Shown piece by piece: positions 41,419-51,690 of a stretch of DNA of 64,000 nt. The notes below the pieces were generated by a model. That model worked only from the letters and a program-made list of their open reading frames with translations, did no database searches and was not told the DNA's origin. Location of the stretch: the NCBI GenBank assembly GCA_000953695.1, contig LN554846.1, forward strand, positions 2,736,151-2,800,150, given 5' to 3'. The first letter of the stretch is position 1. Each line of letters begins with the position of its first letter. This DNA comes from Aliivibrio wodanis (GTDB lineage: Bacteria > Pseudomonadota > Gammaproteobacteria > Enterobacterales > Vibrionaceae). Position numbers and translations under genes: made by a program.

Positions 41419-42048
41419 TTATGCTTTAACAGCTGGTTTAACGATCACGTTGCCACCTGTTGAGCCTGGTACTGCACCTTTAATAAGAAGCAGATTGCGC
41501 TCAGCGTCAACACGTACGATCTCTAGGTTTTGAGTAGTACAACGCTCAGCACCCATGTGACCTGCCATTTTTTTGCCTTTAAATACGCGACCTGGAGTTT
41601 GACATTGGCCAATTGAACCCGGAGCACGGTGAGACAAAGAGTTACCGTGAGTCATATCTTGAGTACTGAAATTCCAACGCTTAATTGCGCCTTGGAAGCC
41701 TTTACCTTTAGATGTACCAGTAACGTCTACTTTTTTGATTTCGTTAAAGATTTCAACACTTAGCTCAGCGCCAACTGCGAATTCTTCACCGCTTTCTAAA
41801 CGGAATTCCCAAAGACCGCGACCTGCTTCAACACCTGCTTTCGCAAAGTGACCAGCTTCAGGCTTAGATACGCGGTTAGCTTTCTTAGAACCACAAGTAA
41901 CTTGAATTGCGTTGTAGCCATCAGTTTCTACAGTTTTCACTTGAGAAACACGGTTAACTTCAACTTCAACTACTGTTACTGGGATAGAAACGCCTTCTTC
42001 GGTAAAGATGCGGGTCATGCCCACTTTACGACCGACTAGACCAATCAT
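41419..42048 (-). CDS. rplC: 50S ribosomal protein L3
   Basis: 209 residues beginning [20 protein letters not shown], with the central loop [20 protein letters not shown] and [16 protein letters not shown], which reaches the peptidyl-transferase centre and carries the PrmB-methylated Gln. S10 operon, 12 bases after rpsJ. Confidence 0.98.
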   Translation of the reverse strand: MIGLVGRKVGMTRIFTEEGVSIPVTVVEVEVNRVSQVKTVETDGYNAIQVTCGSKKANRVSKPEAGHFAKAGVEAGRGLWEFRLESGEEFAVGAELSVEIFNEIKKVDVTGTSKGKGFQGAIKRWNFSTQDMTHGNSLSHRAPGSIGQCQTPGRVFKGKKMAGHMGAERCTTQNLEIVRVDAERNLLLIKGAVPGSTGGNVIVKPAVKA

Positions 42049-42060
42049 AATAATCTCCCC

Positions 42061-42659
<599 letters not shown>

Positions 42660-42687
42660 ATTATACAGATCACACTTTTAGATGCAA
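42660..42687 (-). promoter_or_regulatory. Sigma70-type promoter of the S10 operon
   Basis: TTGCAT, a 16-base spacer, then a perfect TATAAT on the minus strand, with GC-rich discriminator GCAACGCACTGG. AT-rich upstream sequence (AAAATATAATTTTTT) may act as an UP element. Confidence 0.82.
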
Positions 42688-42735
42688 GCGTTGTTTGAAA
42701 AACAAACGAAAAAATTATATTTTCTTACAGGCAAC

Positions 42736-42766
42736 AAAAAGGGAAGCCTAAGCTTCCCTTTTTTTA
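42736..42766 (-). terminator. Intrinsic terminator after tuf
   Basis: AAAAAAAGGGAAGC-ttag-GCTTCCCTTTTTGTTG on the minus strand ends the str operon 32 bases after the tuf stop. Confidence 0.9.
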
Positions 42767-42797
42767 GTCATGCGATTTATCGCAAAATCTTTAGCTA

Positions 42798-43862
42798 TTA
42801 AGCGAAGATTTTAGCAACAACACCAGCACCAACTGTACGGCCACCTTCACGGATTGCGAAGCGTAGACCTTCGTCCATAGCGATTGGAGCGATTAGCTCA
42901 ACCGTCATTTGAACGTTGTCACCAGGCATTACCATTTCAACACCTTCAGGAAGTGTGATATCGCCAGTTACATCCGTTGTACGGAAGTAAAACTGTGGAC
43001 GGTAGCCTTTGAAGAAAGGAGTATGACGGCCGCCTTCATCTTTAGAAAGAACGTATACTTCTGACTCAAATTTAGTGTGTGGGTTGATTGAACCTTTAGC
43101 AGCAAGTACTTGGCCACGTTCAACGTCATCACGCTTAGTACCACGTAGAAGTGCACCAACGTTCTCACCAGCACGACCTTCGTCAAGCAGTTTACGGAAC
43201 ATTTCAACACCAGTACATGTAGAAACTGTAGTTTCTTTGATACCAATGATTTCTACTTCGTCACCTACACGTAGGATACCACGTTCGATACGACCAGTAA
43301 CAACAGTACCACGACCTTGAATTGAGAATACATCTTCAATAGGAAGTAGGAAAGGCATGTCTACAGCACGCTCTGGAAGAGGAATGTAAGAATCTAGTGC
43401 TTCTGCAAGCTCAACGATTTTATCTTCCCATTGTTTTTCGCCTTGTAGAGCACCAAGAGCTGAACCTTGGATTACTGGTAAATCATCACCTGGGTAATCG
43501 TATTCAGAAAGAAGTTCACGAACTTCCATTTCTACTAGCTCTAGAAGCTCTAGGATACCACCATCCATTTGAGCAGCACCAGTGATCATGTTTTTAACAT
43601 AATCGGCGTGTCCAGGACAGTCAACGTGTGCATAGTGACGCTCAGGTGTATCGTACTCAACGTGAGAAGTTGAGATTGTGATACCACGCTCGCGCTCTTC
43701 TGGAGCGTTATCGATTGATGCGAAATCTTTAGCAACACCACCGTACACTTTTGCAAGTGTAGTACAGATAGCAGCAGTTAGAGTTGTTTTACCGTGGTCA
43801 ACGTGGCCAATTGTACCAACGTTTACGTGCGGTTTCGTACGTTCAAATTTTTCTTTAGACAC
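42798..43862 (-). CDS. tuf: Elongation factor Tu with a 40-residue internal deletion
   Basis: 354 residues instead of the usual 394. Residues 1-104 are normal: GTG start, G1 GHVDHGKTT, switch regions, G3 [12 protein letters not shown], ending MDGGIL. The sequence then jumps in frame to [20 protein letters not shown] (junction between 43551 and 43550). From E. coli the missing block corresponds to VVAATDGPMPQTREH through NKCDMVDDE, so the G4 motif NKxD that reads guanine is gone. Domains 2 and 3 are intact ([34 protein letters not shown]). As written it should not bind GTP normally. A second tuf copy is usual in these bacteria and could cover. The alternative is an assembly or sequence error. 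Confidence 0.93.
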   Translation of the reverse strand: MSKEKFERTKPHVNVGTIGHVDHGKTTLTAAICTTLAKVYGGVAKDFASIDNAPEERERGITISTSHVEYDTPERHYAHVDCPGHADYVKNMITGAAQMDGGILELLELVEMEVRELLSEYDYPGDDLPVIQGSALGALQGEKQWEDKIVELAEALDSYIPLPERAVDMPFLLPIEDVFSIQGRGTVVTGRIERGILRVGDEVEIIGIKETTVSTCTGVEMFRKLLDEGRAGENVGALLRGTKRDDVERGQVLAAKGSINPHTKFESEVYVLSKDEGGRHTPFFKGYRPQFYFRTTDVTGDITLPEGVEMVMPGDNVQMTVELIAPIAMDEGLRFAIREGGRTVGAGVVAKIFA

Positions 43863-43888
43863 GATCGTGTTCCTTCCTAGTTATGATT

Positions 43889-43913
43889 CGCCTTATCGAA
43901 CAGTGATAAGGCG
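43889..43913 (-). promoter_or_regulatory. 5' UTR hairpin upstream of tuf
   Basis: CGCCTTATC-actgttc-GATAAGGCG is a perfect 9-bp stem ending 26 bases before the tuf GTG and just ahead of the Shine-Dalgarno AGGAAGGAAC. It may protect or regulate the tuf message. Confidence 0.6.
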
Positions 43914-43927
43914 CGCCAGAATTTGCT

Positions 43928-43956
43928 ATTTTATGCGTCAATTGCTCTTGACGCAA
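43928..43956 (-). promoter_or_regulatory. Internal promoter for tuf, overlapped by an inverted repeat
   Basis: TTGCGT, 17-base spacer, TAAAAT on the minus strand in the fusA-tuf gap. The spacer contains TGCGTCAA-gagca-aTTGACGCA, an 8-bp dyad that overlaps the -35 and could be an operator or stem. E. coli also has secondary promoters serving tufA, but inside fusA. Confidence 0.6.
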
Positions 43957-43970
43957 GGGTATTGAGTGTT

Positions 43971-46067
43971 TTATCCGCGTTCAGCGATGATTCTATCGGC
44001 AACATTCTTAGAAACTTCACCATATTCGGAGAATTCCATAGAATAAGACGCGCGACCTTGTGTCGCAGAACGTAGAGATGTTGCATAACCAAACATTTCG
44101 GAAAGTGGAACTTGAGCGCGGATTACTTTCAATCCTGCAATCCCATCGTCCATACCTTCAATCATGCCGCGACGACGGTTTAAGTCACCAACAACATCAC
44201 CCATCCAGTCTTCTGGAGTGGTTACTTCAACTTTCATCATTGGCTCAAGAATAACTGGTTGCGCTTCTAGTGCACCATTCTTGAACGCCATTGAACCTGC
44301 GATCCTGAACGCCATTTCATTGGAGTCAACATCGTGGTATGAGCCATCAAATAGCGTAGCTTTAACGTCGAGTACAGGATAACCTGCTAGTACGCCGTTA
44401 TTCATTTGCTCTTCGATACCTTTTGCTACTGAGCTGATGTATTCACGAGGAACAGCACCACCTACAATTTCATCAACAAAAACAAAACCCTCATCAGGTT
44501 CTGATGGTTCGATTCTAAGCCATACGTGACCATATTGACCACGACCGCCAGATTGACGTATGAATTTACCTTCCACTTCCGCACTACCACGAATAGTTTC
44601 ACGGTATGCAACTTGAGGCTTACCAACGTTACATTCAACGCTGAATTCACGCTTCATACGATCAACGATAATGTCTAAGTGTAGCTCACCCATGCCAGAA
44701 ATCAGTGTTTGTCCTGATTCTTTGTCCGTTTCTACACGGAAAGATGGATCTTCTGCTGCTAGTTTGCCTAGTGCGATACCCATCTTTTCTTGGTCAGCGA
44801 GTGTTCTTGGCTCAACTGCAATTTGAATAACCGGTTCAGGGAATTCCATACGCTCAAGAATAACTTTTGCGTTTTGATCACACAGCGTATCACCTGTAGT
44901 CACGTCTTTTAGGCCAATCGCTGCTGCGATATCACCAGCACGTATTTCTTTCACTTCTTCACGTTTATTAGCGTGAAGCTGAACAATACGACCAAAACGT
45001 TCACGCTTTTGTTTTACTGAGTTATAAACACCGTCACCAGTATTAACAACACCAGAATAAACACGCATGAAAGTTAACGTACCTACGAATGGGTCAGTGG
45101 CGATTTTGAATGCTAACGCTGCAAATGGTTCGTTGTCGTCTGCGTGACGTTCAACTTCATTATCATTTTCATCAACGCCCTTAATTGCAGGAACATCAAT
45201 TGGTGCAGGTAAGAATTCAATAACAGCATCAAGTACCGCTTGAACACCTTTGTTTTTAAATGCAGAACCACAAGTTGCTAGTACGATTTCATTATTTAAT
45301 GTACGAGTACGTAATGCACCTTTGATCTCTTCTTCTGATAGTTCTTCACCTTCAAGGTATTTTTCCATCAGTTCTTCAGAGGCTTCAGCGGCTTCTTCAA
45401 CTAGGTTTTGACGCCATTCATCTGCAAGTTCAACCATATCTGCAGGAATGTCTTCATATGAGAAGGTCATACCTTGATCGGCTTCGTTCCAGTTAATGGT
45501 TTTCATCTTGATAAGGTCAACAACACCTTTGAAATCATCTTCTGCACCAATATTTAACTGGATAGGAACAGGGTTTGCACCAAGACGATTTTTAATTTGG
45601 TCTACAACGCGTAAAAAATCTGCACCAGCACGGTCCATCTTATTAACGAAAACAATACGAGGAACTCCGTATTTATTCGCTTGACGCCATACTGTTTCAG
45701 ATTGAGGTTCAACACCCGATGAGCCACAGAACACAACAACCGCACCATCAAGTACGCGCAAAGAACGTTCTACTTCAATGGTGAAGTCAACGTGCCCAGG
45801 AGTATCGATGATATTAATACGGTGATCTTGGAATTGTGCATCCATACCACGCCAGAAAGTCGTAGTAGCGGCAGAGGTAATAGTAATACCACGCTCTTGC
45901 TCTTGCTCCATCCAATCCATGGTAGCTGCACCATCATGAACTTCGCCGATTTTATGAGAAAGGCCTGTATAGAACAGAATACGCTCAGTAGTTGTAGTTT
46001 TACCTGCATCTACGTGAGCACAGATACCGATATTACGGTAGCGCTCAATAGGTGTATTTCGAGCCAC
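43971..46067 (-). CDS. fusA: Elongation factor G
   Basis: 698 residues. GTPase that translocates the ribosome. G1 [13 protein letters not shown], switch [16 protein letters not shown] and G4 NKMD are intact. Domain IV ([13 protein letters not shown] and [15 protein letters not shown]) is complete. The sequence resembles the EF-G1 type I recall from Vibrio species rather than E. coli FusA. Third gene of the str operon, 134 bases after rpsG with a strong hairpin in the gap. Confidence 0.97.
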   Translation of the reverse strand: MARNTPIERYRNIGICAHVDAGKTTTTERILFYTGLSHKIGEVHDGAATMDWMEQEQERGITITSAATTTFWRGMDAQFQDHRINIIDTPGHVDFTIEVERSLRVLDGAVVVFCGSSGVEPQSETVWRQANKYGVPRIVFVNKMDRAGADFLRVVDQIKNRLGANPVPIQLNIGAEDDFKGVVDLIKMKTINWNEADQGMTFSYEDIPADMVELADEWRQNLVEEAAEASEELMEKYLEGEELSEEEIKGALRTRTLNNEIVLATCGSAFKNKGVQAVLDAVIEFLPAPIDVPAIKGVDENDNEVERHADDNEPFAALAFKIATDPFVGTLTFMRVYSGVVNTGDGVYNSVKQKRERFGRIVQLHANKREEVKEIRAGDIAAAIGLKDVTTGDTLCDQNAKVILERMEFPEPVIQIAVEPRTLADQEKMGIALGKLAAEDPSFRVETDKESGQTLISGMGELHLDIIVDRMKREFSVECNVGKPQVAYRETIRGSAEVEGKFIRQSGGRGQYGHVWLRIEPSEPDEGFVFVDEIVGGAVPREYISSVAKGIEEQMNNGVLAGYPVLDVKATLFDGSYHDVDSNEMAFRIAGSMAFKNGALEAQPVILEPMMKVEVTTPEDWMGDVVGDLNRRRGMIEGMDDGIAGLKVIRAQVPLSEMFGYATSLRSATQGRASYSMEFSEYGEVSKNVADRIIAERG

Positions 46068-46170
46068 GGTTGTATCCTCTTATCTTAGGGATTATTGCTA
46101 TTTCCCAACGCACACGCATTGAAATAGCGATAATGGCTAAGTATTTTACTAAATGGGAAAGAAAGAAGTA

Positions 46171-46197
46171 AGGTGCAGCAAGGACTGCTGCACCTTC
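46171..46197 (-). promoter_or_regulatory. Strong hairpin between rpsG and fusA
   Basis: AAGGTGCAGCA-gtcct-TGCTGCACCTT is a perfect 11-bp stem starting 5 bases after the rpsG stop. The following ACTTCTTTCTTT is not a clean T tract, so partial termination or RNA processing within the str operon is possible. Confidence 0.6.
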
Positions 46198-46201
46198 GGT
46201 A

Positions 46202-46672
46202 TTACCAGCGGTAATGAGCGAATGCTTTGTTAGCATCAGCCATACGGTGAACGTCTTCACGTTTCTTAACCGCAGTACCTTTGTTCTCAGACGCGTCTAC
46301 CATTTCATTAGCAAGACGTTGAGCCATAGATTTTTCACCACGCTTACGCGCAGCTTCAACCATCCAACGCATAGCAAGTGCGTTACGGCGAACCGGACGT
46401 ACTTCTACAGGAACTTGGTAAGTTGAACCACCCACACGGCGAGATTTAACTTCCACCGATGGACGAACATTTTCAAGAGCTTCTTCGAATACAGCTAAGT
46501 GATCTTTACCAGATTTCTCAGCCATGATTTCTAGTGCACCGTAAACGATTTTTTCAGCAGTTGATTTCTTACCGTCAACCATTACGATGTTTACAAATTT
46601 TGCCAACAGCTCAGATTTGAACTTAGGATCTGGAAGGATCTTACGTTGGCCTATTACGCGACGACGTGGCAT
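46202..46672 (-). CDS. rpsG: 30S ribosomal protein S7
   Basis: 156 residues beginning [20 protein letters not shown], with [20 protein letters not shown] and [21 protein letters not shown]7 nucleates the 30S head and in E. coli represses the str operon at the rpsL-rpsG junction. A matching hairpin is visible there. Confidence 0.98.
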   Translation of the reverse strand: MPRRRVIGQRKILPDPKFKSELLAKFVNIVMVDGKKSTAEKIVYGALEIMAEKSGKDHLAVFEEALENVRPSVEVKSRRVGGSTYQVPVEVRPVRRNALAMRWMVEAARKRGEKSMAQRLANEMVDASENKGTAVKKREDVHRMADANKAFAHYRW

Positions 46673-46757
46673 GGAATTTCTCCGTTGTCTTCTTCAGGTT
46701 TTATCCAAAACTTTTCAGTTTTATCAAAAATAATAAATTATTTAGTGTTTGGCCTTA

Positions 46758-47175
<418 letters not shown>

Positions 47176-47231
47176 TTAGAGGTTCGAAAACTTTTGAAAA
47201 ATCTATATCCCTATGGAAATAGGGACGCGAA

Positions 47232-47260
47232 ATTCTAAGGCTGAACGTGATATGTGTCAA
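47232..47260 (-). promoter_or_regulatory. Sigma70-type promoter of the str operon
   Basis: Perfect TTGACA, 17-base spacer, TAGAAT on the minus strand, 72 bases before rpsL. The leader then folds TCCCTAT-ttcc-ATAGGGA. Confidence 0.85.
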
Positions 47261-47325
47261 GAAATATACAGCACTATTAATAAACAATTTTAAAATAGTC
47301 CCTCTTTCTTGGCCATAACACTCAA

Positions 47326-47613
47326 TTACCAAGTCACCACGGGGGAATATTCTTGGGTTAGAGAGACAAAAGATGCATAAGTAACTAATTGAATTTTATT
47401 ATCAATTAATCCCTTAACACCTCTTGCGTCTACATCTTCTTGTAAAAAATAGCACTGCTTAAGAGAAAGGATCAATAAATGATCTTTATGATCCAATATT
47501 CCGGCATAAACACAGTCTTGTGTTAATAAAAACACATCACTATCTACATTTACCGGTAATTCCTGTTTATAAAGCGCGTGTAAATTGTCTGTTTTGGTTA
47601 AAATATGCAGCAT
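47326..47613 (-). CDS. tusB: Sulfurtransferase complex subunit TusB
   Basis: 95 residues, DsrH-like fold: MLHILTKTDNLHALYKQELP, FLLTQDCVYAGILDH, ending SPVVTW. TusB joins TusC and TusD in the relay that passes sulfur from TusA to MnmA for 2-thiouridine in tRNA. It lies 3 bases after tusC. The order yheO-tusD-tusC-tusB-rpsL is as in E. coli. Confidence 0.9.
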   Translation of the reverse strand: MLHILTKTDNLHALYKQELPVNVDSDVFLLTQDCVYAGILDHKDHLLILSLKQCYFLQEDVDARGVKGLIDNKIQLVTYASFVSLTQEYSPVVTW

Positions 47614-47616
47614 AAC

Positions 47617-47972
47617 TTAAAACACCATCACTTGAGCGCATTGTGCTAACTTCTCATTAATTTGTTGATTTGAGATGACTTCAACATCAATGTTCAGATT
47701 ATGAGCTTTTAATCCACGATTTAATAGCGCCGTCTGACACACAAAGATCTCTTCAAGATCGTATAAAGGCAACATTTTAAATCCAGCAATATAATCGCGA
47801 GATAATATTTGTTCCGGTTGCTGAGCCTCAAGTAACTGCTGCACACCATCACCAATAAAAAAATACCAATGTCTTCACTGTATGCCGACGCTGCTAGGAT
47901 GGCATCTAAGCCTTCCCTACCTTTAGTGGTTGAGTGTGGTGAACTTTGAAATACAAATCCAATGCGATTCAT
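47617..47972 (-). pseudogene. tusC: Sulfurtransferase complex subunit TusC, frame interrupted in this sequence
   Basis: Two frames combine to a normal 118-residue TusC. The first has [20 protein letters not shown] and [18 protein letters not shown]. The second contains [20 protein letters not shown] and continues to the end. The break is in a T run on the coding strand (A7 at 47857-47863 on plus). One extra T restores [16 protein letters not shown], as in E. coli TusC. As written, ATT TTT TTA contains U-UUU-UUA in phase, a canonical -1 slippery site, and a -1 slip also restores the frame. Undercall, mutation and recoding cannot be separated from sequence alone. Confidence 0.85.
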
Positions 47973-48003
47973 GACCTACCTATTCTCTTTCAGATCCAAG
48001 CTA

Positions 48004-48396
48004 TTAAAACTGAATAACACGATCAAATTTCAGCAGCGCTGTCGTTAAACCACCTAAACCAGCTTGTTGAAAACCTTGCGCTAAGTTATGTTGCTCTATC
48101 TTATGCTGCTCTGCTTCTTCTTGACCGATGACACCACGACGTAATGCCGCTGCAACACAAGTTTCTAATTCTACATTGTGTTCTTGTGCCAAGGCTTGCC
48201 ATGCTTTAGTTATATCAAATTCATCATTAGCAGGTAAGATCAATGAAGAGGCGTTCAACACTCCATCTTGATAGAAGAATACTTTTTCTAAATTGTGTCC
48301 CTGCTCAATCAATGCTTGTGCAAATTGAAAAGCTTGCCTTGATGCTTGAGTTCCATACGCCGAGCCATTAACGACTAACCCATAACGCAAACTCAT
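48004..48396 (-). CDS. tusD: Sulfurtransferase complex subunit TusD
   Basis: 130 residues beginning [20 protein letters not shown], with [11 protein letters not shown] and the active-site region [14 protein letters not shown], whose Cys corresponds to the persulfide-carrying Cys78 of E. coli TusD. Its ATG overlaps the yheO stop by 4 bases (ATGA). Part of the TusBCD heterohexamer. Confidence 0.94.
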   Translation of the reverse strand: MSLRYGLVVNGSAYGTQASRQAFQFAQALIEQGHNLEKVFFYQDGVLNASSLILPANDEFDITKAWQALAQEHNVELETCVAAALRRGVIGQEEAEQHKIEQHNLAQGFQQAGLGGLTTALLKFDRVIQF

Positions 48397-49097
48397 TTCT
48401 CACCATCCTCTATTTTTCTCTGACGAATATAGAGATAAACCGTATGCTTTGAAATATTAAGCTGATCAGCAACACGGTTAATCGCATCTTTAATATCAAA
48501 AATACCTTTATCGTATAAATCCATTACGATCTGCTTATTCTTAGCGTTATTGCCAACTTCTTTATCTGCATTGACCTCGTCAATAGTACGCTTAACCGTC
48601 TGATCAACAAGTTCATCCACATCACTAGCAAAGTTGACACTTGACGCTGCTTCATTCGCTTCTTCACTTGGCATGAAAGAATGCAGAACTTGAGAGAAAG
48701 GCGCATCTAAATTGATGTTAATACAAAGTAAGCCAATAATTCGTTCATCACCATTACGGATCGCCACCGTAATCGACTTCATCAATACCCCACCTTTCGC
48801 GCGAGTGAAGTATGAGCGTGAGAAATTACGCTTTGAACGCTGGATATCTTTCAACATTTGTAATGCTAAGTCAGTAATAGGTGAACCAACTTTACGGCCT
48901 GTATTCTCACCATTGGCAATTCGGATAGCCGACTTATTAATGTCTTCTAATGAATGCAGAACAATCTCACAATAGCTACCGATTAAACTAGCAATACCAT
49001 CAACGACGGCTTCGTAAGAGCGCAGAATATGATGATCAAATTCAGTAAATGGCACTACCGCAGATAAACCTTCTTCTGTGGTCTTTGCTATATTCAT
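48393..49097 (-). CDS. yheO: YheO-family PAS/HTH transcriptional regulator
   Basis: 234 residues from the ATG at 49097 ([10 protein letters not shown]); an in-frame TTG 3 codons upstream is possible. The YheO-like PAS domain spans about residues 20-135 ([40 protein letters not shown]). The C-terminal helix-turn-helix is about 190-230 ([31 protein letters not shown]). It lies directly before tusD with a 4-base overlap, as in E. coli. Ligand and targets are unknown to me. Confidence 0.88.
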   Translation of the reverse strand: MNIAKTTEEGLSAVVPFTEFDHHILRSYEAVVDGIASLIGSYCEIVLHSLEDINKSAIRIANGENTGRKVGSPITDLALQMLKDIQRSKRNFSRSYFTRAKGGVLMKSITVAIRNGDERIIGLLCININLDAPFSQVLHSFMPSEEANEAASSVNFASDVDELVDQTVKRTIDEVNADKEVGNNAKNKQIVMDLYDKGIFDIKDAINRVADQLNISKHTVYLYIRQRKIEDGEK

Positions 49098-49188
49098 AAT
49101 TACCAACTTAATATTTGCTGCTTAACACATGCGTTAAGACCTACGCTTAAAATAATTACATCAAGTTTATCAGAATATTTGCATGAAA

Positions 49189-49216
49189 ATAAAAAACCCC
49201 AGCAAGTGCCGGGGCT
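49189..49216 (-). terminator. Intrinsic terminator after fkpA
   Basis: AGCCCCGGC-actt-GCTGGGGTTTTTTATTTT on the minus strand, about 50 bases after the fkpA stop. Confidence 0.87.
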
Positions 49217-49264
49217 AATTCAGTGATCTAAAACAAAGTTTAGATTATTTAATCTTCAAGAGAA

Positions 49265-50059
49265 TTATTTTGCAGGTTTTTCTGCATCTTTAATTTCTAG
49301 CAATTCAACATCAAATACCAATGTTGAGTTTGCAGGGATCGCTTGATTACCTTGAGCGCCGTAACCTAACTCAGCAGGAATAACGAACTTATATTTAGAG
49401 CCAACATTCATAAGCTGAACACCTTCAGTCCAACCAGGAATTACTGCATTCAATGGGAATGTCGCAGGTTGGTTACGATCGTAAGAGCTATCGAACTTAG
49501 TACCATCGATTAATGTACCAGAGTAATGAACAACTACGGTATCCGTTGCTTTTGGTTTAGGACCTTCTGCAGGCGTTTCAACTTGGTATAGAAGGCCTGA
49601 TTCAGTCTTCATTACGCCGTCTTGTTTTTCAAACTCTGCACGGTAATCAGCACCGGCTTTAATGTTTGCTTCAGATTCAGCGGCTGCTTTTTGTTGTGCG
49701 ATTTCAGCAACGCGTTGATCTAGCGCTTGTAGAGCACCTTGGATTTCTTCGTCAGTTAAACGTTCTTTACCGTTGAATACGTCAGTAACACCTGCAAGTA
49801 CATCTGCTTTCTTAAGGTCTAAACCAAGTTCTGTTTGTTTCTCTAAATTAGAGTTTAGGTATTTAGCTAGTGATGCACCAATTGCATAGCCTGCTTTTTC
49901 ATCTTCAGATGCAAACGTTGATGCGGTTGCGCCTTCTACCGATGCTTCAACTGTTGCAGGTAACGTAGTTGCTTCTGTTTTAGGTGCTTCTTCTTTTTGA
50001 CAACCAACAACGAACGCAACAGTCGCAGCAAGTAGCGACACTTTAAAAATAGATTTCAT
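49265..50059 (-). CDS. fkpA: FkpA-type peptidyl-prolyl isomerase, lipoprotein form
   Basis: 264 residues. The N-terminus MKSIFKVSLLAATVAFVVGC ends in a lipobox (FVVGC), so lipidation at Cys20 is predicted, unlike soluble E. coli FkpA. A helical dimerisation domain is about residues 50-150 (DEKAGYAIGASLAKYLNSNL). The FKBP domain is about 155-258 with VVVHYSGTLIDGTKFDSSYD, AVIPGWTEGVQLMNVG and the NSTLVFDVELLEI end. Envelope folding chaperone. Divergent from the WD40-like lipoprotein. Confidence 0.93.
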   Translation of the reverse strand: MKSIFKVSLLAATVAFVVGCQKEEAPKTEATTLPATVEASVEGATASTFASEDEKAGYAIGASLAKYLNSNLEKQTELGLDLKKADVLAGVTDVFNGKERLTDEEIQGALQALDQRVAEIAQQKAAAESEANIKAGADYRAEFEKQDGVMKTESGLLYQVETPAEGPKPKATDTVVVHYSGTLIDGTKFDSSYDRNQPATFPLNAVIPGWTEGVQLMNVGSKYKFVIPAELGYGAQGNQAIPANSTLVFDVELLEIKDAEKPAK

Positions 50060-50186
50060 TTCAAAACTCCGATTATTTGAGGCTTTGCCTCAATTTCTTA
50101 TTCAATTTTTTAGATAATGATGCAAATTACATTCATCACAATATACTAGTACTTATAGACACATTACAAACGAGTAGTTCAATTTG

Positions 50187-51200
50187 ATGCGCCTAATCTC
50201 TCAATACATTGCAATTTTTGTCATTATGTTGACATTATCCGGCTGTTTCTTTAACAATTCTGACGTTCAACGTTGGGAAATGGCCACACAAGGCACAACT
50301 AGTTTTGCCTTAAGTCGTGATGCCCGCTTTGGGCTCTTCTTTGTCAAAGAAGGATCCAATGCAGCCAATACTGACAGCGAAATTAAAAGCGGACTGCATT
50401 TTTGGGATCTGGTCGAGAATAAAGAACTGACCTATTTTGGAGCTCAAGACCAAAATAACTCTACCGTTTCACACATTACGATCGCCGATAATTCTCGTTT
50501 TGCCATTACCGCAACTCAAACCAATTTTGCTATTTGGGATTTAGGTATGGGAATATCAGAAGGGTTATGGTCTATCTCTGATGGCATTATTCGTGATGTC
50601 GATATTTCAAGTAATGGGCAACAAGTGTTGCTTGGTTTATCTAACGGTAAAGCTATTTACATTAATTTAGCAACAGGGCGCAGATTAGAGTTTCTTGCTC
50701 ATCGAGAAAAAGTGAATTCAGTCGCCTTATCTGCCAATGGTAAATTTGCACTTTCTGGTGGTAATGATCACTTCGCTTACCTCTGGGATACTCAAACAGG
50801 TCAAATTCTACGTACATTCGAGCATGAAAAGCGCGTTAACCGAATCGCACTTCAACGGGATGGTAAATACGCACTCACTGCGGATGGAGGCAATGATGCC
50901 TTTATTTGGGATTTGAAAACAGGGAAGAAGATGACAAAGCTAAGTACCTTCGCTCGCCAACAAGTATTTTCTAGTGCCCGCTTTAGCGATGATGGTAAAT
51001 TATTAATGACAGGCTCACCCGCTGGTACCATCATGCTGTGGGATACCCTCTCAGGTAAGAAACAAGAACAATGGCGTGCTGAACCATTAAAAGATGCACG
51101 TCCACCAACAGCGGTAGTGTATGATGTCGCCATTGATAAAAAACAACGAGTCATTTCCGCTACTTCAGCCGGAATAGCTCAAGCTTGGTTGATAGAATAA
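50187..51200 (+). CDS. WD40-repeat-like lipoprotein
   Basis: 337 residues from the ATG at 50187; a TTG one codon earlier is also in frame. The signal ends in the lipobox LTLSGC (Cys20), so an anchored lipoprotein is predicted. Repeats of about 40 residues end in WD-type motifs: GLHFWDL, FAIWDL, FAYLWDTQTG, AFIWDLKTG and IMLWDTLSG, with intervening DGKYALT-type strands, giving a probable beta-propeller. The stop overlaps the slyX ATG (TAATG). It is found beside fkpA/slyX in vibrios as far as I recall. Function unknown; a scaffold role is a guess. Confidence 0.88.
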   Translation: MRLISQYIAIFVIMLTLSGCFFNNSDVQRWEMATQGTTSFALSRDARFGLFFVKEGSNAANTDSEIKSGLHFWDLVENKELTYFGAQDQNNSTVSHITIADNSRFAITATQTNFAIWDLGMGISEGLWSISDGIIRDVDISSNGQQVLLGLSNGKAIYINLATGRRLEFLAHREKVNSVALSANGKFALSGGNDHFAYLWDTQTGQILRTFEHEKRVNRIALQRDGKYALTADGGNDAFIWDLKTGKKMTKLSTFARQQVFSSARFSDDGKLLMTGSPAGTIMLWDTLSGKKQEQWRAEPLKDARPPTAVVYDVAIDKKQRVISATSAGIAQAWLIE

Positions 51201-51424
51201 TGACGACAGATATTAAAAAATTAGACGATAGAATCAGTGATTTAGAGTACAAAATAGCGTTTCAAGAGCAAACGATCGAAGAGTTAAACGATGCGTTATC
51301 TCAGCAACAATTATTGATCACGAATATGCAAGTTCAGATGAAGTTTATGGTTGGTAAGATGAAGACTATGGATACGTCGAGCATGGCTGATGCGTCAGAA
51401 GAGACACCACCACCGCATTACTAG
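51200..51424 (+). CDS. slyX: SlyX family protein
   Basis: 74 residues from the ATG at 51200 (MTTDIKKLDDRISDLEYKIA). A coiled coil spans about residues 6-55 with a clear heptad pattern (FQEQTIEELNDALSQQQLLI), followed by a tail ending TPPPHY, as in E. coli SlyX. It overlaps the upstream lipoprotein gene by one base (TAATG). Role unknown; located near slyD, as in E. coli. Confidence 0.92.
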   Translation: MTTDIKKLDDRISDLEYKIAFQEQTIEELNDALSQQQLLITNMQVQMKFMVGKMKTMDTSSMADASEETPPPHY

Positions 51425-51428
51425 AATG

Positions 51429-51477
51429 CTAGAGGCTATACGCTGCGCTAACTAGATCGCTTCGCTCCTATAAGAGC
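51429..51477 (+). repeat. 3'-end-associated repeat module, copy after slyX
   Basis: CTAGAGGCTATACGCTGCGC then TAACTAGATCGCTTCGCTCC and TATAAGAGC, 4 bases past the slyX stop in sense orientation. It carries an extra CGCTTCGC block compared with other copies. Confidence 0.65.
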
Positions 51478-51485
51478 AAAAACGA

Positions 51486-51555
51486 AGGTTTCAGGTTTCA
51501 GGAAAATCAAAAGCGAGCACACCTGAAACCTGCAAGCGCAGCGCCCTGAAACCTA
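51486..51555. repeat. CCTGAAACC heptad unit with AAGCGCAGCG block
   Basis: GGTTTCAGGTTTCAGG at the left and CCTGAAACCTGCAAGCGCAG-CGCCCTGAAACC at the right form inverted arms built on a 7-base unit (CTGAAAC). A close relative is CCTGAAACCTTAAGCGCAGC at 6105-6128; a weaker one is at 51760-51796. Confidence 0.6.
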
Positions 51556-51579
51556 AAACTCAAAACACCTACCATACTC

Positions 51580-51620
51580 GCTTTTATAGTATCTAGTTAG
51601 CGCAGCGTATAGTTTCTAGC
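51580..51620 (-). repeat. 3'-end-associated repeat module behind the slyD terminator
   Basis: On the minus strand it reads GCTAGAAACTATACGCTGCG then CTAACTAGATACTATAAAAGC, directly after the T tract of the slyD terminator (51625-51657). Confidence 0.7.
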
Positions 51621-51624
51621 AAAC

Positions 51625-51657
51625 AAAAAGACCACAAGCTCAACACCTGTGGTCTTT
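51625..51657 (-). terminator. Intrinsic terminator for slyD
   Basis: AAAGACCACA-ggtgttgagct-TGTGGTCTTTTTGTTT on the minus strand, about 150 bases after the slyD stop. Confidence 0.8.
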
Positions 51658-51690
51658 CTAATTCTAAGCACAACATTCAACTCTACATTC

